64,000 bases of DNA from an uncultured Opitutia bacterium (GCA_903881475.1 CAIRTK010000011.1:1-64000); one strand, 5' to 3'. Positions 7,975-15,693 are shown, counted from the stretch's first letter. Made by a program: numbers and translations. Notes: generated by a model not told the origin, from the sequence alone.

Positions 7975-9111
7975 CTACCCGCGGACAAAGCCCAGGTCGA
8001 GCGGCGTGACGACGATGCGGCCGCTGCGCGACGTGAGCTTCACCCCGCCTCCACACGGCACGATCGACACCACCTCGTTGAAATCACGCGGGATCGCGGC
8101 GACCGCGAGGATATGAGCGACGCGCAGGGGTTTGCCCGGCGACAGGGTCACTGCCGTCGGCGCGCCGGCCCGGTTCAGGGAGTTGGCCTTCGCCGATTCC
8201 GCGAGCCCGAGATGATAGAATGCCGTCACGTCCTCGACCCCGAGCACGTTCACGTGCCGGCCGTTCCAGGGCGGGTAATGGCGTCCCCCGTTGGAAAACC
8301 AAAGGATCGTCTCCCGGAGGACCCGGGGGTCCTTGATGACGAAGAATGCATAGCCGGACCCCGGCAGGGAAACCGCGCTCCACGCAAAGGGCAGACTCGC
8401 GTCACTGACCAGCTCCACCAATTCCTCATAACCGCGTCGCACCGGAAAGCGACTGATGTCCGCCGTGCTGCCATCGCGGGCGGGCACGCGCTTCAGCGAG
8501 GAGAAGGTCGCACCGGGTTTGAGATGGGAATACCCCCGGGCCTCGGGCTGCTCCCATGCCACCGGCACCACGTGGCCGCGCTTGAACGCACTCGTCGAAA
8601 TGTACCCGGCGCCCGGCTCGTCCGGAAAGCGCAGCATCGGGTGCGTGCCGACCGGCATCGGTCCGCGGAAGCCGGACAGCACATGCTCGCAGTAAACCGC
8701 CGTCTGCCCGTCGCGCAGGATCAGGCGCTTGTCCACCCGCCCGCGGCGCGCGCTCACCTGCATCGAGGCATGAAGGCACAGGGCATCGCCCGCGCGGTCC
8801 AGCGAGCGGAAGGTCCAGTCGCGGTTGGCCGTCTCGCCATGCGGCGGGTGGCGCTCGCCGCGGAAAGGCGCGGCGTTGCCGCCGAACGGCGCACAAAAGA
8901 AATCACCCCGCAGAACTTTCAGCATGGTGGGCGTGCCGGGCAACGGTTCCTTCGTCCAGGGGGCGATGGCGAAGGGCTGCACGACCCGCCGGCACAGCTG
9001 GAATTCCACGGGGCCCAGCTGGCCGCCGGTCCGGGTGAGGAAAGCCTTCACCCGGTTGCTCGCGAAGCTCCAGCCCGGCTGGCCGGCATTCGTTTTGAGG
9101 GAGGGTTTCAT
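7975..9111 (-). CDS. Galactose-mutarotase-like protein at the end of the BMC operon
   Basis: 378 residues. No catalytic signature is decisive, but the beta-rich layout and motifs such as PVGTHPMLRFPDEPGAG, PFAWSAVSLPGSGYAFFVIKDPR and WNGRHVNVLGVEDVTAFYHLG resemble aldose-1-epimerase/DUF4432-type sugar mutarotases. The gene is on the same strand as the microcompartment genes, 68 bp after the aldolase stop and separated from it by a palindromic repeat. A role in presenting the correct sugar anomer would fit the locus but is inference. It could equally be a structural sugar-binding protein. Confidence 0.55.
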   Translation of the reverse strand: MKPSLKTNAGQPGWSFASNRVKAFLTRTGGQLGPVEFQLCRRVVQPFAIAPWTKEPLPGTPTMLKVLRGDFFCAPFGGNAAPFRGERHPPHGETANRDWTFRSLDRAGDALCLHASMQVSARRGRVDKRLILRDGQTAVYCEHVLSGFRGPMPVGTHPMLRFPDEPGAGYISTSAFKRGHVVPVAWEQPEARGYSHLKPGATFSSLKRVPARDGSTADISRFPVRRGYEELVELVSDASLPFAWSAVSLPGSGYAFFVIKDPRVLRETILWFSNGGRHYPPWNGRHVNVLGVEDVTAFYHLGLAESAKANSLNRAGAPTAVTLSPGKPLRVAHILAVAAIPRDFNEVVSIVPCGGGVKLTSRSGRIVVTPLDLGFVRG

Positions 9112-9118
9112 GGGAAAA

Positions 9119-9175
9119 GTGGCGCAGGCATCCTGCCTGCATCCGGAGCGAAAGCAGGCAGAATGCCGGCGCTAC
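9119..9175. repeat. GCAGGCATCCTGCCTGC inverted repeat (copy 1)
   Basis: A left arm (9119-9140, GTGGCGCAGGCATCCTGCC...) and right arm (9154-9175, ...ATGCCGGCGCTAC) are inverted copies, each itself containing a smaller palindrome. Related copies are at 28549-28606 and 51323-51344, with a fragment near 53304. It lies between the class II aldolase and the mutarotase-like gene. Confidence 0.75.
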
Positions 9176-9179
9176 AAAG

Positions 9180-10136
9180 CTACGTTTTAGCCGGAGCGTT
9201 CACCGCGGCGGCGCGGAAGTCGCCGGGGGCGCACAGATCACAGTCCTTCGTGCCAAGCCGGGCGTCGTCCATGCCGAGCTTCTGGCGGATGGCGATCAGC
9301 TCCTTGAGCTTCGCCGGGCCGAACGAGTGCAGGCCGCTGCCGAGCTGCGACGCGATCCAGACGGTTTTGCAGTACGCGTCGATGTTCTCCATCTTCCAAT
9401 ACGCGTCCTCCGCATCGTTGCCCCACGTGATCACCCCGTGGTTCTGCATGAGGACGACCTGATGGTCCACGCCGACATGGCCGACTGCGTTGGCGTTCTC
9501 AGGCGTGCCCGGCGTCTGGTACTCGGCCAGGCCGATCTTCCCGATGAAGACCTCCGCCTCAGGAATCAGGCACGGCGGCGGGACGACCGAGGCCACGGCG
9601 AACGCGGTTGCATGCGGCGGGTGGGCGTGTACGCACGCGCGAGCCTTCGGCTGGCGCTTCATGATCCCGAGATGGGTCAGCGCCTCACTCGTCCGCTTCT
9701 TCGTGCCCGCGACTTGGCGGCCTTCCAGATCGATCAGGCACATATCGGACGGCTGCATGAAACCCTTCGAGATCAGCGTCGGCGTGCAGAGAACAAGTTC
9801 GTCGCTCACCCGCACGGTAATGTTGCCGCCATTGCCATCGACGTAGTCCTTCTCCCACATCCGCCGGCCGATGTCGCACATCTTGGCCTTGATCGCCTCA
9901 AGGGCGGGCGAATGGAAGAATTTCTCGATCGAAGCGGGATTATTCAGGTCCACCGCATGAGCACAGCCGCAGTCGGCCTTGGCCGCAGCGAGGGAGGCTG
10001 GGCGGGCGGGAAGGCGGCGGCTGCGCAGGAGGTCGCGCGCCGACGGCGTGAGGATCGCGTCGGCCGGAATCGAGTCGGGGCCGGCGCCCGAGCGCAGCAG
10101 CTGTTCGACATCCGCGGCAGTGATGACCTTTCGCAT
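9180..10136 (-). CDS. Class II aldolase/adducin-family protein, microcompartment-associated
   Basis: About 318 residues from the ATG at 10136 (the frame also allows a TTG at 10157). The C-terminal ~220 residues are a zinc class II aldolase: GNGGNITVRV phosphate loop, HAHPPHATAFA and NHGVITWG zinc-ligand histidines, and the candidate catalytic Glu in PEAEVFIGKIG. Such enzymes (FucA/RhaD type) cleave fuculose- or rhamnulose-1-phosphate to DHAP and lactaldehyde, the core reaction of PVM compartments. The ~90-residue N-terminal extension (ITAADVEQLLRSG... then LTPSARDLLRSR, then CGCAH) is absent from cytosolic FucA and could be a cargo-targeting or metal-binding module. The C-terminus also has a CDLC motif. 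It lies downstream of the three BMC-P genes. Confidence 0.85.
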   Translation of the reverse strand: MRKVITAADVEQLLRSGAGPDSIPADAILTPSARDLLRSRRLPARPASLAAAKADCGCAHAVDLNNPASIEKFFHSPALEAIKAKMCDIGRRMWEKDYVDGNGGNITVRVSDELVLCTPTLISKGFMQPSDMCLIDLEGRQVAGTKKRTSEALTHLGIMKRQPKARACVHAHPPHATAFAVASVVPPPCLIPEAEVFIGKIGLAEYQTPGTPENANAVGHVGVDHQVVLMQNHGVITWGNDAEDAYWKMENIDAYCKTVWIASQLGSGLHSFGPAKLKELIAIRQKLGMDDARLGTKDCDLCAPGDFRAAAVNAPAKT

Positions 10137-10179
10137 GGGGAGATGGGGTTGAATCAAACTTTGGCGCGGAAGCGCCGGT

Positions 10180-10257
10180 GGGGCGTGTTATCCTTAACGC
10201 GCCGGTTGGGGACCGTCGGAGTCAAATGCGGCGGATTAGGGATAATCCGCCCTACCT
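10180..10257. repeat. Palindromic repeat (GGGCG-TTATCC...GGATAATCCGCCC), copy 1
   Basis: A 78-bp element with inverted ends between the aldolase and the first BMC-P gene. It is related to 10851-10932 and 59815-59891. Confidence 0.7.
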
Positions 10258-10278
10258 CCAAGGCCGCGAACAAGGGAT

Positions 10279-10572
10279 TCATTTGGGCGGTTGGTGAAAG
10301 ACTTCGTCGATAATGGCGGCGCAGTAGGCGTCCACCGGCGTCGGGCCGGTGAAGGGCTTGGAGGCCTCCGAGCCCTCCGTGAAACCCACGATGCTCCCCA
10401 CCCCGGCACCGAGCGCATCGTAGACCACGAGTCCCGCGTCGGAAGGCTGAGGGGCCGCCGGCTTCGCGTACTTCGCCGTGTTCCAGGGCTGCACGAGCAG
10501 GAAGCGCCCGCCGAGGTAGGCAGGATCCTGGCGACTGAGGGTGACTTTGCCGATGACGTGACCGAGGCGCAT
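10279..10572 (-). CDS. BMC-P shell vertex protein (EutN/CcmL family) 1
   Basis: 97 residues with the pentamer signature GHVIGKVTLSRQDP...GGRFLLVQPW and a C-terminal VDAYCAAIIDEVFH. EutN/CcmL pentamers cap the twelve vertices of a microcompartment shell. The middle carries a short insert (NTAKYAKPAAPQPSD) and the GAGVGSIVGFTEGSEA loop lines the expected pentamer channel. The gene starts 3 bp after the stop of the next BMC-P gene. Three different pentamer genes in one locus is the pattern seen in PVM-type compartments. Confidence 0.88.
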   Translation of the reverse strand: MRLGHVIGKVTLSRQDPAYLGGRFLLVQPWNTAKYAKPAAPQPSDAGLVVYDALGAGVGSIVGFTEGSEASKPFTGPTPVDAYCAAIIDEVFHQPPK

Positions 10573-10575
10573 GGT

Positions 10576-10839
10576 TCAGGGAGCGGCGTCGAGGATGGCG
10601 ATGACGGAATTACGGAGCGGCGAATGTTCGTCGCCGACATGGGCGCGAACCGCAGCGCCATCCGTTGAGACCAGCACGCGCTGATGCTGGCCGGCCCCGT
10701 GCCGGTCGAGCGCGAGGACCGGGGCGCCCTCCGCCCCGCCATGCTCATTGAGCGGCTGGCAGATGACTGTGCGGCAGCCGTGCATGCTGGGGTGGCACAC
10801 GGTCGAGACGATCACTCCGTCAATGCGGGCAAGGAGCAT
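10576..10839 (-). CDS. BMC-P shell vertex protein (EutN/CcmL family) 2
   Basis: 87 residues, the most divergent of the three pentamer proteins. It keeps the MLLARIDGVIVSTVCHPSMHGCRTVICQPL N-terminal beta motif, the VLALDRHGAG turn and a C-terminal NSVIAILD. It has three cysteines or histidines near the N-terminus (CHPSMHGC) not seen in its paralogues. It is followed after 3 bp by BMC-P 1 and preceded by a palindromic repeat that separates it from BMC-P 3. Confidence 0.82.
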   Translation of the reverse strand: MLLARIDGVIVSTVCHPSMHGCRTVICQPLNEHGGAEGAPVLALDRHGAGQHQRVLVSTDGAAVRAHVGDEHSPLRNSVIAILDAAP

Positions 10840-10850
10840 GGGATCAGGCC

Positions 10851-10932
10851 AGGTAGGGCGCGTTATCCTTAGCGCGCCGGTTGGACCCCGCCGGAGCCGG
10901 GCGCGGCGGATTAAGGATAATCCGCCCTACCT
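10851..10932. repeat. AGGTAGGGC...GCCCTACCT palindromic repeat, copy 2
   Basis: The ends AGGTAGGGCGCGTTATCC and GGATAATCCGCCCTACCT are inverted around a GC-rich centre. It sits inside the shell operon between BMC-P 2 and BMC-P 3 and could attenuate or stabilise the transcript. The terminal AGGTAGGG/CCCTACCT is shared with the elements at 56801 and 57652. Confidence 0.8.
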
Positions 10933-10953
10933 CAGAACAGACGGATACGGCGT

Positions 10954-11277
10954 TCATTTCTTCGTGGCCTTGGTTTCGGGGAAGATCGTCCGGTTGAGCA
11001 CATCGACGGCATCGACGATGCCCACGACCACGGCGTCCACCGGCAGCGACTGCATACCCGCGGCCTGCCGCGCCGAGCTGCCCTGGCAGAACAGGACGGT
11101 CTCGCCCTGTCCCGCGCCCAGCGAGTCCACGGCGACCACCGTATTGGCGCCCGGGCGGAACTGGGCGGGATTGGCTTCGTCCACGAGCAGCGGACGCAGC
11201 AGCAGGAGCTTCCGCCCCTGCATCGCCTCGTCCTTCTTGGTCGAGACGACGTTGCCGATGACACGTGCGAGGAGCAT
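10954..11277 (-). CDS. BMC-P shell vertex protein (EutN/CcmL family) 3
   Basis: 107 residues, the most canonical pentamer protein here: MLLARVIGNVVSTKKDEAM, GRKLLLLRPL, VAVDSLGAGQGETVLFCQGSSAR and VDAVVVGIVDAVDV all match EutN/CcmL. The start at 11277 follows the BMC-H stop (11285) by 7 bp, so it is likely coupled to the hexamer genes. The frame is open upstream of 11277, but that stretch overlaps the preceding gene out of frame. Expected to form pentamers at shell vertices. Confidence 0.9.
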   Translation of the reverse strand: MLLARVIGNVVSTKKDEAMQGRKLLLLRPLLVDEANPAQFRPGANTVVAVDSLGAGQGETVLFCQGSSARQAAGMQSLPVDAVVVGIVDAVDVLNRTIFPETKATKK

Positions 11278-11284
11278 GGCGGGG

Positions 11285-11569
11285 TTATTTGGCGGACTTG
11301 GACAGGACGGCGGCGACGTCGTCGTGCGGGCGGGCGATGACCTGCACGCTGACGACCTCGCCGGCGAGGCGGGCGGCCTGGGCGCCGGCATCGGTGGCGG
11401 CCTTCACGGCGGCGACGTCACCAGTGACGACCGCGCTGACCAGCGCGTGGCCGACTTGGCGGATGGGGCCAGCGAGGACGACATTGGCTGACTTCAGCAT
11501 GGCGTCGGTGCCGGCGATGAGGGCTGCAAGGCCCCGGGTTTCGAGGAGACCAATGGCTTTCTGGGACAT
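11285..11569 (-). CDS. BMC-H shell hexamer protein 1
   Basis: 94 residues with one BMC domain: [47 protein letters not shown] and VVSVQVIARPHDDV. The strand that lines the hexamer pore reads QVGHALVSAVV instead of the usual GGG/GSG, placing a His at the predicted pore and suggesting a different permeability from its neighbours. The start is set at 11569 (MSQKAIGL); upstream codons are repeat-like. Confidence 0.9.
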   Translation of the reverse strand: MSQKAIGLLETRGLAALIAGTDAMLKSANVVLAGPIRQVGHALVSAVVTGDVAAVKAATDAGAQAARLAGEVVSVQVIARPHDDVAAVLSKSAK

Positions 11570-11607
11570 GGGAGAGGAAGTTGGGAGTTGGGAGACAGGA
11601 GCTGGGA

Positions 11608-11898
11608 TCAGCCCGTGGTGGCGCCGATCCATTTGCCGAGCTGACCGAGGTCCTCATGCGGGCGCGGGATGACCTGCACGCTGATGACCTCGCCGACCTT
11701 GGCTGCGGCCTCGGCGCCGGCGTCGAGGGCGGCCTTCACAGCGGCGACGTCGCCGCGAAAAAAAGCGGTGACATAGCCGGAGCCGATCTGCTCCCAGCCG
11801 GTCATCGTGACGCTGGCGGCCTTGAGGGCCGCGTCGGACGCTTCGAGAAGGGCGCAAAAGCCCTTCGTTTCAATCATGCCTAGTGCTGCTTGGCTCAT
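11608..11898 (-). CDS. BMC-H shell hexamer protein 2
   Basis: 96 residues, single BMC domain: [26 protein letters not shown], the pore strand [29 protein letters not shown] and [14 protein letters not shown]. The GSG pore is the canonical small-polar type of PduA-like hexamers. The C-terminus ([13 protein letters not shown]) is a short hydrophobic tail. The gap to BMC-H 1 is 38 bp and to BMC-H 3 is 72 bp. Confidence 0.92.
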   Translation of the reverse strand: MSQAALGMIETKGFCALLEASDAALKAASVTMTGWEQIGSGYVTAFFRGDVAAVKAALDAGAEAAAKVGEVISVQVIPRPHEDLGQLGKWIGATTG

Positions 11899-11970
11899 GG
11901 TAGTGGGTGATTCGGACGTGGTGGATTTGAGTGGGGATTTTCGAGTTTCGGATTTTGAGCTTCGAATTTC

Positions 11971-12240
11971 TCATAATCCGACCTGCTTGAGCAGACCGGT
12001 GTGGGGCCGGGCGATGACGTGGGAGCAGACAAGCTCGCCGACGCGCTTGGCGGCGTCGGCGCCGGCATCGACGGCGGCCTTGACGCTGCCGACATCGCCC
12101 GTGACGACGACGGTGATGAAGCCGCCGCCGATCTGGATCGAGCGACCGAGGGTGACATTGGCCGCCTTGACCATGGCGTCGCTGGCTTCGACGCTGCCGA
12201 CATAGCCGCGGGTTTCTACCATTCCGATGGAATCATTCAT
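11971..12240 (-). CDS. BMC-H shell hexamer protein 3
   Basis: 89 residues, single BMC domain: SIGMVETRGYVGSVEASDAMVKAANV, pore strand QIGGGFITVVVTGDVGSVKAAVDAGADAA and LVCSHVIARPHTGL. The GGG pore is canonical. Together with BMC-H 1 and 2 it gives three different pores in one shell. The 72-bp gap after it (11899-11970) is AT-richer and contains GAATTT/CGGATTTT units of the dispersed repeat. Confidence 0.92.
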   Translation of the reverse strand: MNDSIGMVETRGYVGSVEASDAMVKAANVTLGRSIQIGGGFITVVVTGDVGSVKAAVDAGADAAKRVGELVCSHVIARPHTGLLKQVGL

Positions 12241-12288
12241 GTTTTTGGGTGTTGAGAGGGTTGAACGGGCAGGAAGTGGAGGGACCGG

Positions 12289-12930
12289 TCAGATCCTGGT
12301 CAGGATTTGGGCCACGCCCTCGCTGGGGCGGGCGATGACAAAGGCAGAAATGAGCTTGCCGACCGACTCGGCGGCGGCGCGGCCGGCGCCAACGGCGGCA
12401 GTAACGGCGGCGACATCACCCTCGAAGATCACGGTGATGTAGCCACCGCCGAGTTTTTCCTTGGCGATGACGCTGACGCCGGCGGCCTTGCAGGCGGCGT
12501 CGGTGGCCGCGGTGACGGCGGTGAAGCCCTGCGTCTCGATCAAGCCGAGCGCCTCGGGAGTGTTGTTTTTTTCAGTCATGGGATGGGCCCGGCGTCCGGG
12601 AATAAAGACAACGTTCTGTTCGAGCAAAGGCTGGTACTCCGGTGGGCTCTCGATCACGCCCCATGCGCCGGCATCGGGCGAATCGAGGACCTCCCCGGTG
12701 AAGGAGACCTTCATTTCCGCCGCGAGCCGCCGCGCGGATTCGAGCGCAATGGCCACGGAGGCCGAGTCGCCCGTCAGCTTGAGGAACAGCCCGTAGTAGT
12801 CGTTGAGTTCCGCCTGCAGCACCTGCACGAGCGCCGCCTTCTCCACGCGGTCGAGCACGACCAGAGCGGCGCCGAGCGAGTGGATCTCGAGCAGGGCGAC
12901 GGCGGGTTTCCTGAGGGTGGCGGCGGGCAT
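12289..12930 (-). CDS. Double-BMC-domain shell protein (BMC-T-like) with a divergent first domain
   Basis: 213 residues in one uninterrupted frame. Residues ~9-80 form a divergent BMC domain (AVALLEIHSLGAALVVLDRVEKAALV...LKLTGDSASVAIALE), where the usual GGG pore strand reads NDYYGLFLKL. A ~35-residue linker (ESPPEYQPLLEQNVVF) follows. Residues ~125-213 form a canonical BMC domain (ALGLIETQGFTAV, KLGGGYITVIFEGDVAAV, LISAFVIARPSEGV). Two BMC domains in one chain suggest a trimeric pseudohexamer. An internal ATG at 12579 could also make the second domain alone as a BMC-H; no strong Shine-Dalgarno is seen there. The start is 9 bp after the preceding gene's stop. Confidence 0.85.
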   Translation of the reverse strand: MPAATLRKPAVALLEIHSLGAALVVLDRVEKAALVQVLQAELNDYYGLFLKLTGDSASVAIALESARRLAAEMKVSFTGEVLDSPDAGAWGVIESPPEYQPLLEQNVVFIPGRRAHPMTEKNNTPEALGLIETQGFTAVTAATDAACKAAGVSVIAKEKLGGGYITVIFEGDVAAVTAAVGAGRAAAESVGKLISAFVIARPSEGVAQILTRI

Positions 12931-12939
12931 GGGGCATGG

Positions 12940-13785
12940 TCAAAGCTTCGCGGCGGTCGCGCGGAGAAAATCGCGGAGCACGAGTGTCTCGGAGACATTG
13001 TCGCTTTCGTTGCAGTGCTCCCAGTCGATCCAGATGTACTCGACGCCGATCCAGCCGCGGTAACCGGCCTTCGCCATGGCCGCCAGCATCCGGGGGTAAT
13101 CGATCGTGTTCTGCTGGAAGTTGCACTGCAGGCGCCCGCGGCAGGCCCCGCGCATGTGGACATGGCTCGCATGCCGGACCAGCGGCTCGATGCTGCGGTC
13201 GGCAATGCCGGCGCGCGTGAAATGCGTGTAATCGAGCGTCAGGGTCAGGCCCGGGACCCGCCGCACGAGGTCGGCGGTTTCCTCGGGCGTGGTGACGATC
13301 GAGCCCACGTGCGCCTCAGTGCCGAACACCAGTCCGGCCGCCCGGCTCTGCTCGACCCGCCAGGCGAGCTCGGTGGCGGAACGCGCGAGCGAGGCGTCGC
13401 GGCCCTCCTCGGCAAAGACGACGCCGGGGAGCGTGGTGACATGGCGGGAGCCAACGGCCGCGGCGTACTCCAGCGTCCGCAGGAACGAGTCGCGCGCCTG
13501 GCGGCGGCGGCGGGCGTCCGGCTGGTTGATGGCGAAGGGCGTGAAGTCGGGCGCCAGCTGCAGGAACACGTCGGCGGCCGCGAGGCCGCGGTCCGCGAGG
13601 ACGCGCTTCAGCTTGCGCGCGCTGGCTGCGGGACGCTTGAACTCGTTCGAGGGCCAGAGGTGCGAGCGCCCCTCAAACAGGCCGAGGTCGACCCCGGTGA
13701 AGCCGAGGATGGCGATGAGGTCCAGCGCGTGGGCGTGGCTCAGGAGCGGAAAGGTAAAATCGGCGCAGGCAAATTTTGCTTTCAT
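12940..13785 (-). CDS. Sugar phosphate isomerase/epimerase-like TIM-barrel protein
   Basis: 281 residues of the xylose-isomerase-like TIM-barrel (AP endonuclease 2) superfamily: FACADFTFPLLSHAHALDLIAILGFTGVDLGLFEG at the N-terminus, metal-ligand candidates in FGTEAHVGSI, TLDYTHFTRAGI, SHVHMRGACRGRLQ and GWIGVEYIWIDW. These proteins usually isomerise, epimerise or dehydrate keto-sugars or inositols. The ATG overlaps the SDR stop (ATGA) and the stop is 9 bp before the BMC-T-like gene, so it is tightly coupled to the shell genes. Substrate unknown. Confidence 0.8.
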   Translation of the reverse strand: MKAKFACADFTFPLLSHAHALDLIAILGFTGVDLGLFEGRSHLWPSNEFKRPAASARKLKRVLADRGLAAADVFLQLAPDFTPFAINQPDARRRRQARDSFLRTLEYAAAVGSRHVTTLPGVVFAEEGRDASLARSATELAWRVEQSRAAGLVFGTEAHVGSIVTTPEETADLVRRVPGLTLTLDYTHFTRAGIADRSIEPLVRHASHVHMRGACRGRLQCNFQQNTIDYPRMLAAMAKAGYRGWIGVEYIWIDWEHCNESDNVSETLVLRDFLRATAAKL

Positions 13786-14627
13786 GGGGTTGAGGATTTT
13801 TTCTGAAAGGCGGTCGGGCCGGTGCACTGCCACTCCGCCGCCGTGAGGTAACCGCAGTCGACCGTGAGCGAGGTGCCGGTCACGCCGGCGGAATCCTCGC
13901 AGCTGAAGTAGAGGATGGATTTGGCCACATCGAGGGGCGAGAGCGAGACGCCCATGGGCACGCGCCGCAGTCGCTCGGCCAGCGCGGCCGACGGATCGGG
14001 CCGGACGTTGAGGTGTTCCCAGAGCATCGGGGTCTCGGTGATGCCGGGGCAGACGCAGTTGCAGCGGATGCCGTGGGCCGCGTAGTCGAGCGCGATCGAG
14101 CGCGTGAGGCCCAGGATGGCGTGCTTGGTCGTGGTATAGACGGGGGTGCGGGCCTGGCCGACGAAGCTGCTGATGGAGCCGACATTGACGACGTAACCCC
14201 GGCGGGCCGCCTGCAGCAGCGGGAACGCGTGTTTGAAGGCGAAGAACATCGACTTCACATTGACGCCCATGACGCGGTCCCACTGCGCCTCGGAATAGGT
14301 GTGCAGGTCGCCGATCTCGACCATGCCGGCGTTGTTGACCAAGATATCGAGGCGGCCGAAGGCCTTCACGGTGGAGGCGATGGACTGAGCCACCTCCGCC
14401 TCGGAGCTGACGTCGCACGCCAGCGCGAGGGCAGCGCCGGGGTTCCGGCGATTGATGCGGGCCGCGATCTTGCGGCCGAGCTCGAGCCGGCGGCCCACGA
14501 CCGCAACCTGGGCGCCCTCCTGCGCGAAGAGTTCCGCCGCCGCCTCACCGATACCCGAAGTGGCGCCGCTGATCCAGGCGACACGGCCATCCAGCCGGCC
14601 GGGAGCTTTGGAAAGTTTGGTTTTCAT
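13782..14627 (-). CDS. SDR-family NAD(P)-dependent oxidoreductase
   Basis: 281 residues with a classical short-chain dehydrogenase signature: SGATSGIGEAAAEL cofactor loop, NNAG at about residue 100, catalytic Ser in VGSISS and YTTTK, and CPGITETPM. The long C-terminal tail (YLTAAEWQCTGPTAFQKK) is unusual. VVGRR after beta-2 is compatible with NADP preference, but this is not decisive. It overlaps the TIM-barrel gene and lies 12 bp after the hydroxyacid dehydrogenase. It probably oxidises or reduces a sugar or sugar-acid intermediate of the compartment pathway. Confidence 0.88.
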   Translation of the reverse strand: MKTKLSKAPGRLDGRVAWISGATSGIGEAAAELFAQEGAQVAVVGRRLELGRKIAARINRRNPGAALALACDVSSEAEVAQSIASTVKAFGRLDILVNNAGMVEIGDLHTYSEAQWDRVMGVNVKSMFFAFKHAFPLLQAARRGYVVNVGSISSFVGQARTPVYTTTKHAILGLTRSIALDYAAHGIRCNCVCPGITETPMLWEHLNVRPDPSAALAERLRRVPMGVSLSPLDVAKSILYFSCEDSAGVTGTSLTVDCGYLTAAEWQCTGPTAFQKKSSTP

Positions 14628-14639
14628 GTGGGCTGGGAT

Positions 14640-15680
14640 TTAAAGCCGGCAGACGCGCCGCCACTTTTCCTGAAAAGACGGTTTCTCAAACACGGCCGAG
14701 TTCACCACACCGCGCGGCTTTTTCCCGAGCGAAAGATCGACCATGCCCTGGCACGCGGCGCGGCCGATGTCGCGGAAGAGCTCGTTGGTCCACGCGATGC
14801 AGTGCGGGGCAAACAGCACGTTCTCCAACTCCGCCAGCCGCGGCGGCGCCGTCACCGGCTCCTGCGCAAAGCAGTCCAGCGCGGCGCCGGCCAGCTGGCC
14901 GGCCTTGAGGGCGTCGTAGAGCGCGGCCTCGTCCACGATCCCACCGCGCGCCGTGTTCAGCAGGTAGGCGGTGGGCCGCATGAGCGCCAGCTGCGCGGCG
15001 CCGATCAGCCCGCGCGTCTGCTCGGTCAGGGGACAGTGGATCGAAACGAAATCCGATCCGCGCATCAGTTCATCTAGCGAAACCTTTCGCGCGCCCGCCT
15101 TGGCGGCGGTCGCCTCGTCCACAAAGGGATCGAACACGAGCGGCGGGTTCATGCCCCAGTTGGCGAGGAGCTGAAGGACGGTCCGGGCGATGCCGCCGAG
15201 GCCGATCAGGCCCAGGGTGCGATCGCGGAGTTCGCTGCCCATGTAGCGCGAGCGGGCATCCCACTTTCCCGTGCGGACGAGCTGGTCCTTCGCGCGCACG
15301 TTATGGCTCAGCGCAATCATCCAGCCGACTGTCGCCTCGGCCACCGGGCGGTCCACCGCGCCCGTCGTGATGAAAACCGCCACATCCGCCGCCGTGCACG
15401 CCGGCACGTCCACCGAGTCGTAGCCCACCCCGAAACGCCCGACCGCGACGAGATCCCGGGCCTGCGACACGGTCTGCGCAGTGACCCGGGGCGTCAGGAC
15501 AATGACGCCGTTGGCACCCGTGACCTGGTCCGCGCCAATCTCGGGACGGTGCTCGTTGAACGCCGCCTGCCGGAGGTGCGGCGCCGCGCCGAGCACGGAC
15601 AGGCCGATATCCTCGTATTTCGTGCGCCCGGTGGCATCGAAGAAATCGGCCGTGAGCTTGACGTGGAAAGGTGCAGGCAT
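14640..15680 (-). CDS. D-isomer-specific 2-hydroxyacid dehydrogenase
   Basis: 346 residues from the ATG at 15680. Rossmann motif GLIGLGGIARTVL, catalytic Arg in NTARGGIVDE, Glu in CFAQEPV and His in FAPHCIAWT are in the family order (SerA/glycerate dehydrogenase type). The N-terminal catalytic half (LTPRVTAQTV, GRFGVGYDSVDV) is also intact. In this operon it could reduce or oxidise a 2-keto or 2-hydroxy acid made by the aldolase encoded 13 bp upstream, for example pyruvate/lactate or tartronate-semialdehyde-like acids; the substrate is inference. Confidence 0.87.
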   Translation of the reverse strand: MPAPFHVKLTADFFDATGRTKYEDIGLSVLGAAPHLRQAAFNEHRPEIGADQVTGANGVIVLTPRVTAQTVSQARDLVAVGRFGVGYDSVDVPACTAADVAVFITTGAVDRPVAEATVGWMIALSHNVRAKDQLVRTGKWDARSRYMGSELRDRTLGLIGLGGIARTVLQLLANWGMNPPLVFDPFVDEATAAKAGARKVSLDELMRGSDFVSIHCPLTEQTRGLIGAAQLALMRPTAYLLNTARGGIVDEAALYDALKAGQLAGAALDCFAQEPVTAPPRLAELENVLFAPHCIAWTNELFRDIGRAACQGMVDLSLGKKPRGVVNSAVFEKPSFQEKWRRVCRL

Positions 15681-15693
15681 GATGCGGAAAACT

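Noticed and set aside
6283-9462. A very long open frame on the plus strand opposite trpS and the LbH gene
   Set aside because: The product is rich in Arg/His/Glu with no family pattern and spans at least four genes on the other strand and repeats; it is an antisense artefact of high GC and codon bias.
12577-12579. Separate BMC-H gene starting at the internal ATG 12579
   Set aside because: The frame is continuous with the upstream BMC-like domain and no strong Shine-Dalgarno precedes it; kept as an alternative start within one gene.
12307-13806. Plus-strand frame opposite the shell and isomerase genes
   Set aside because: Antisense to BMC and TIM-barrel domains, which have clear motifs on the minus strand.
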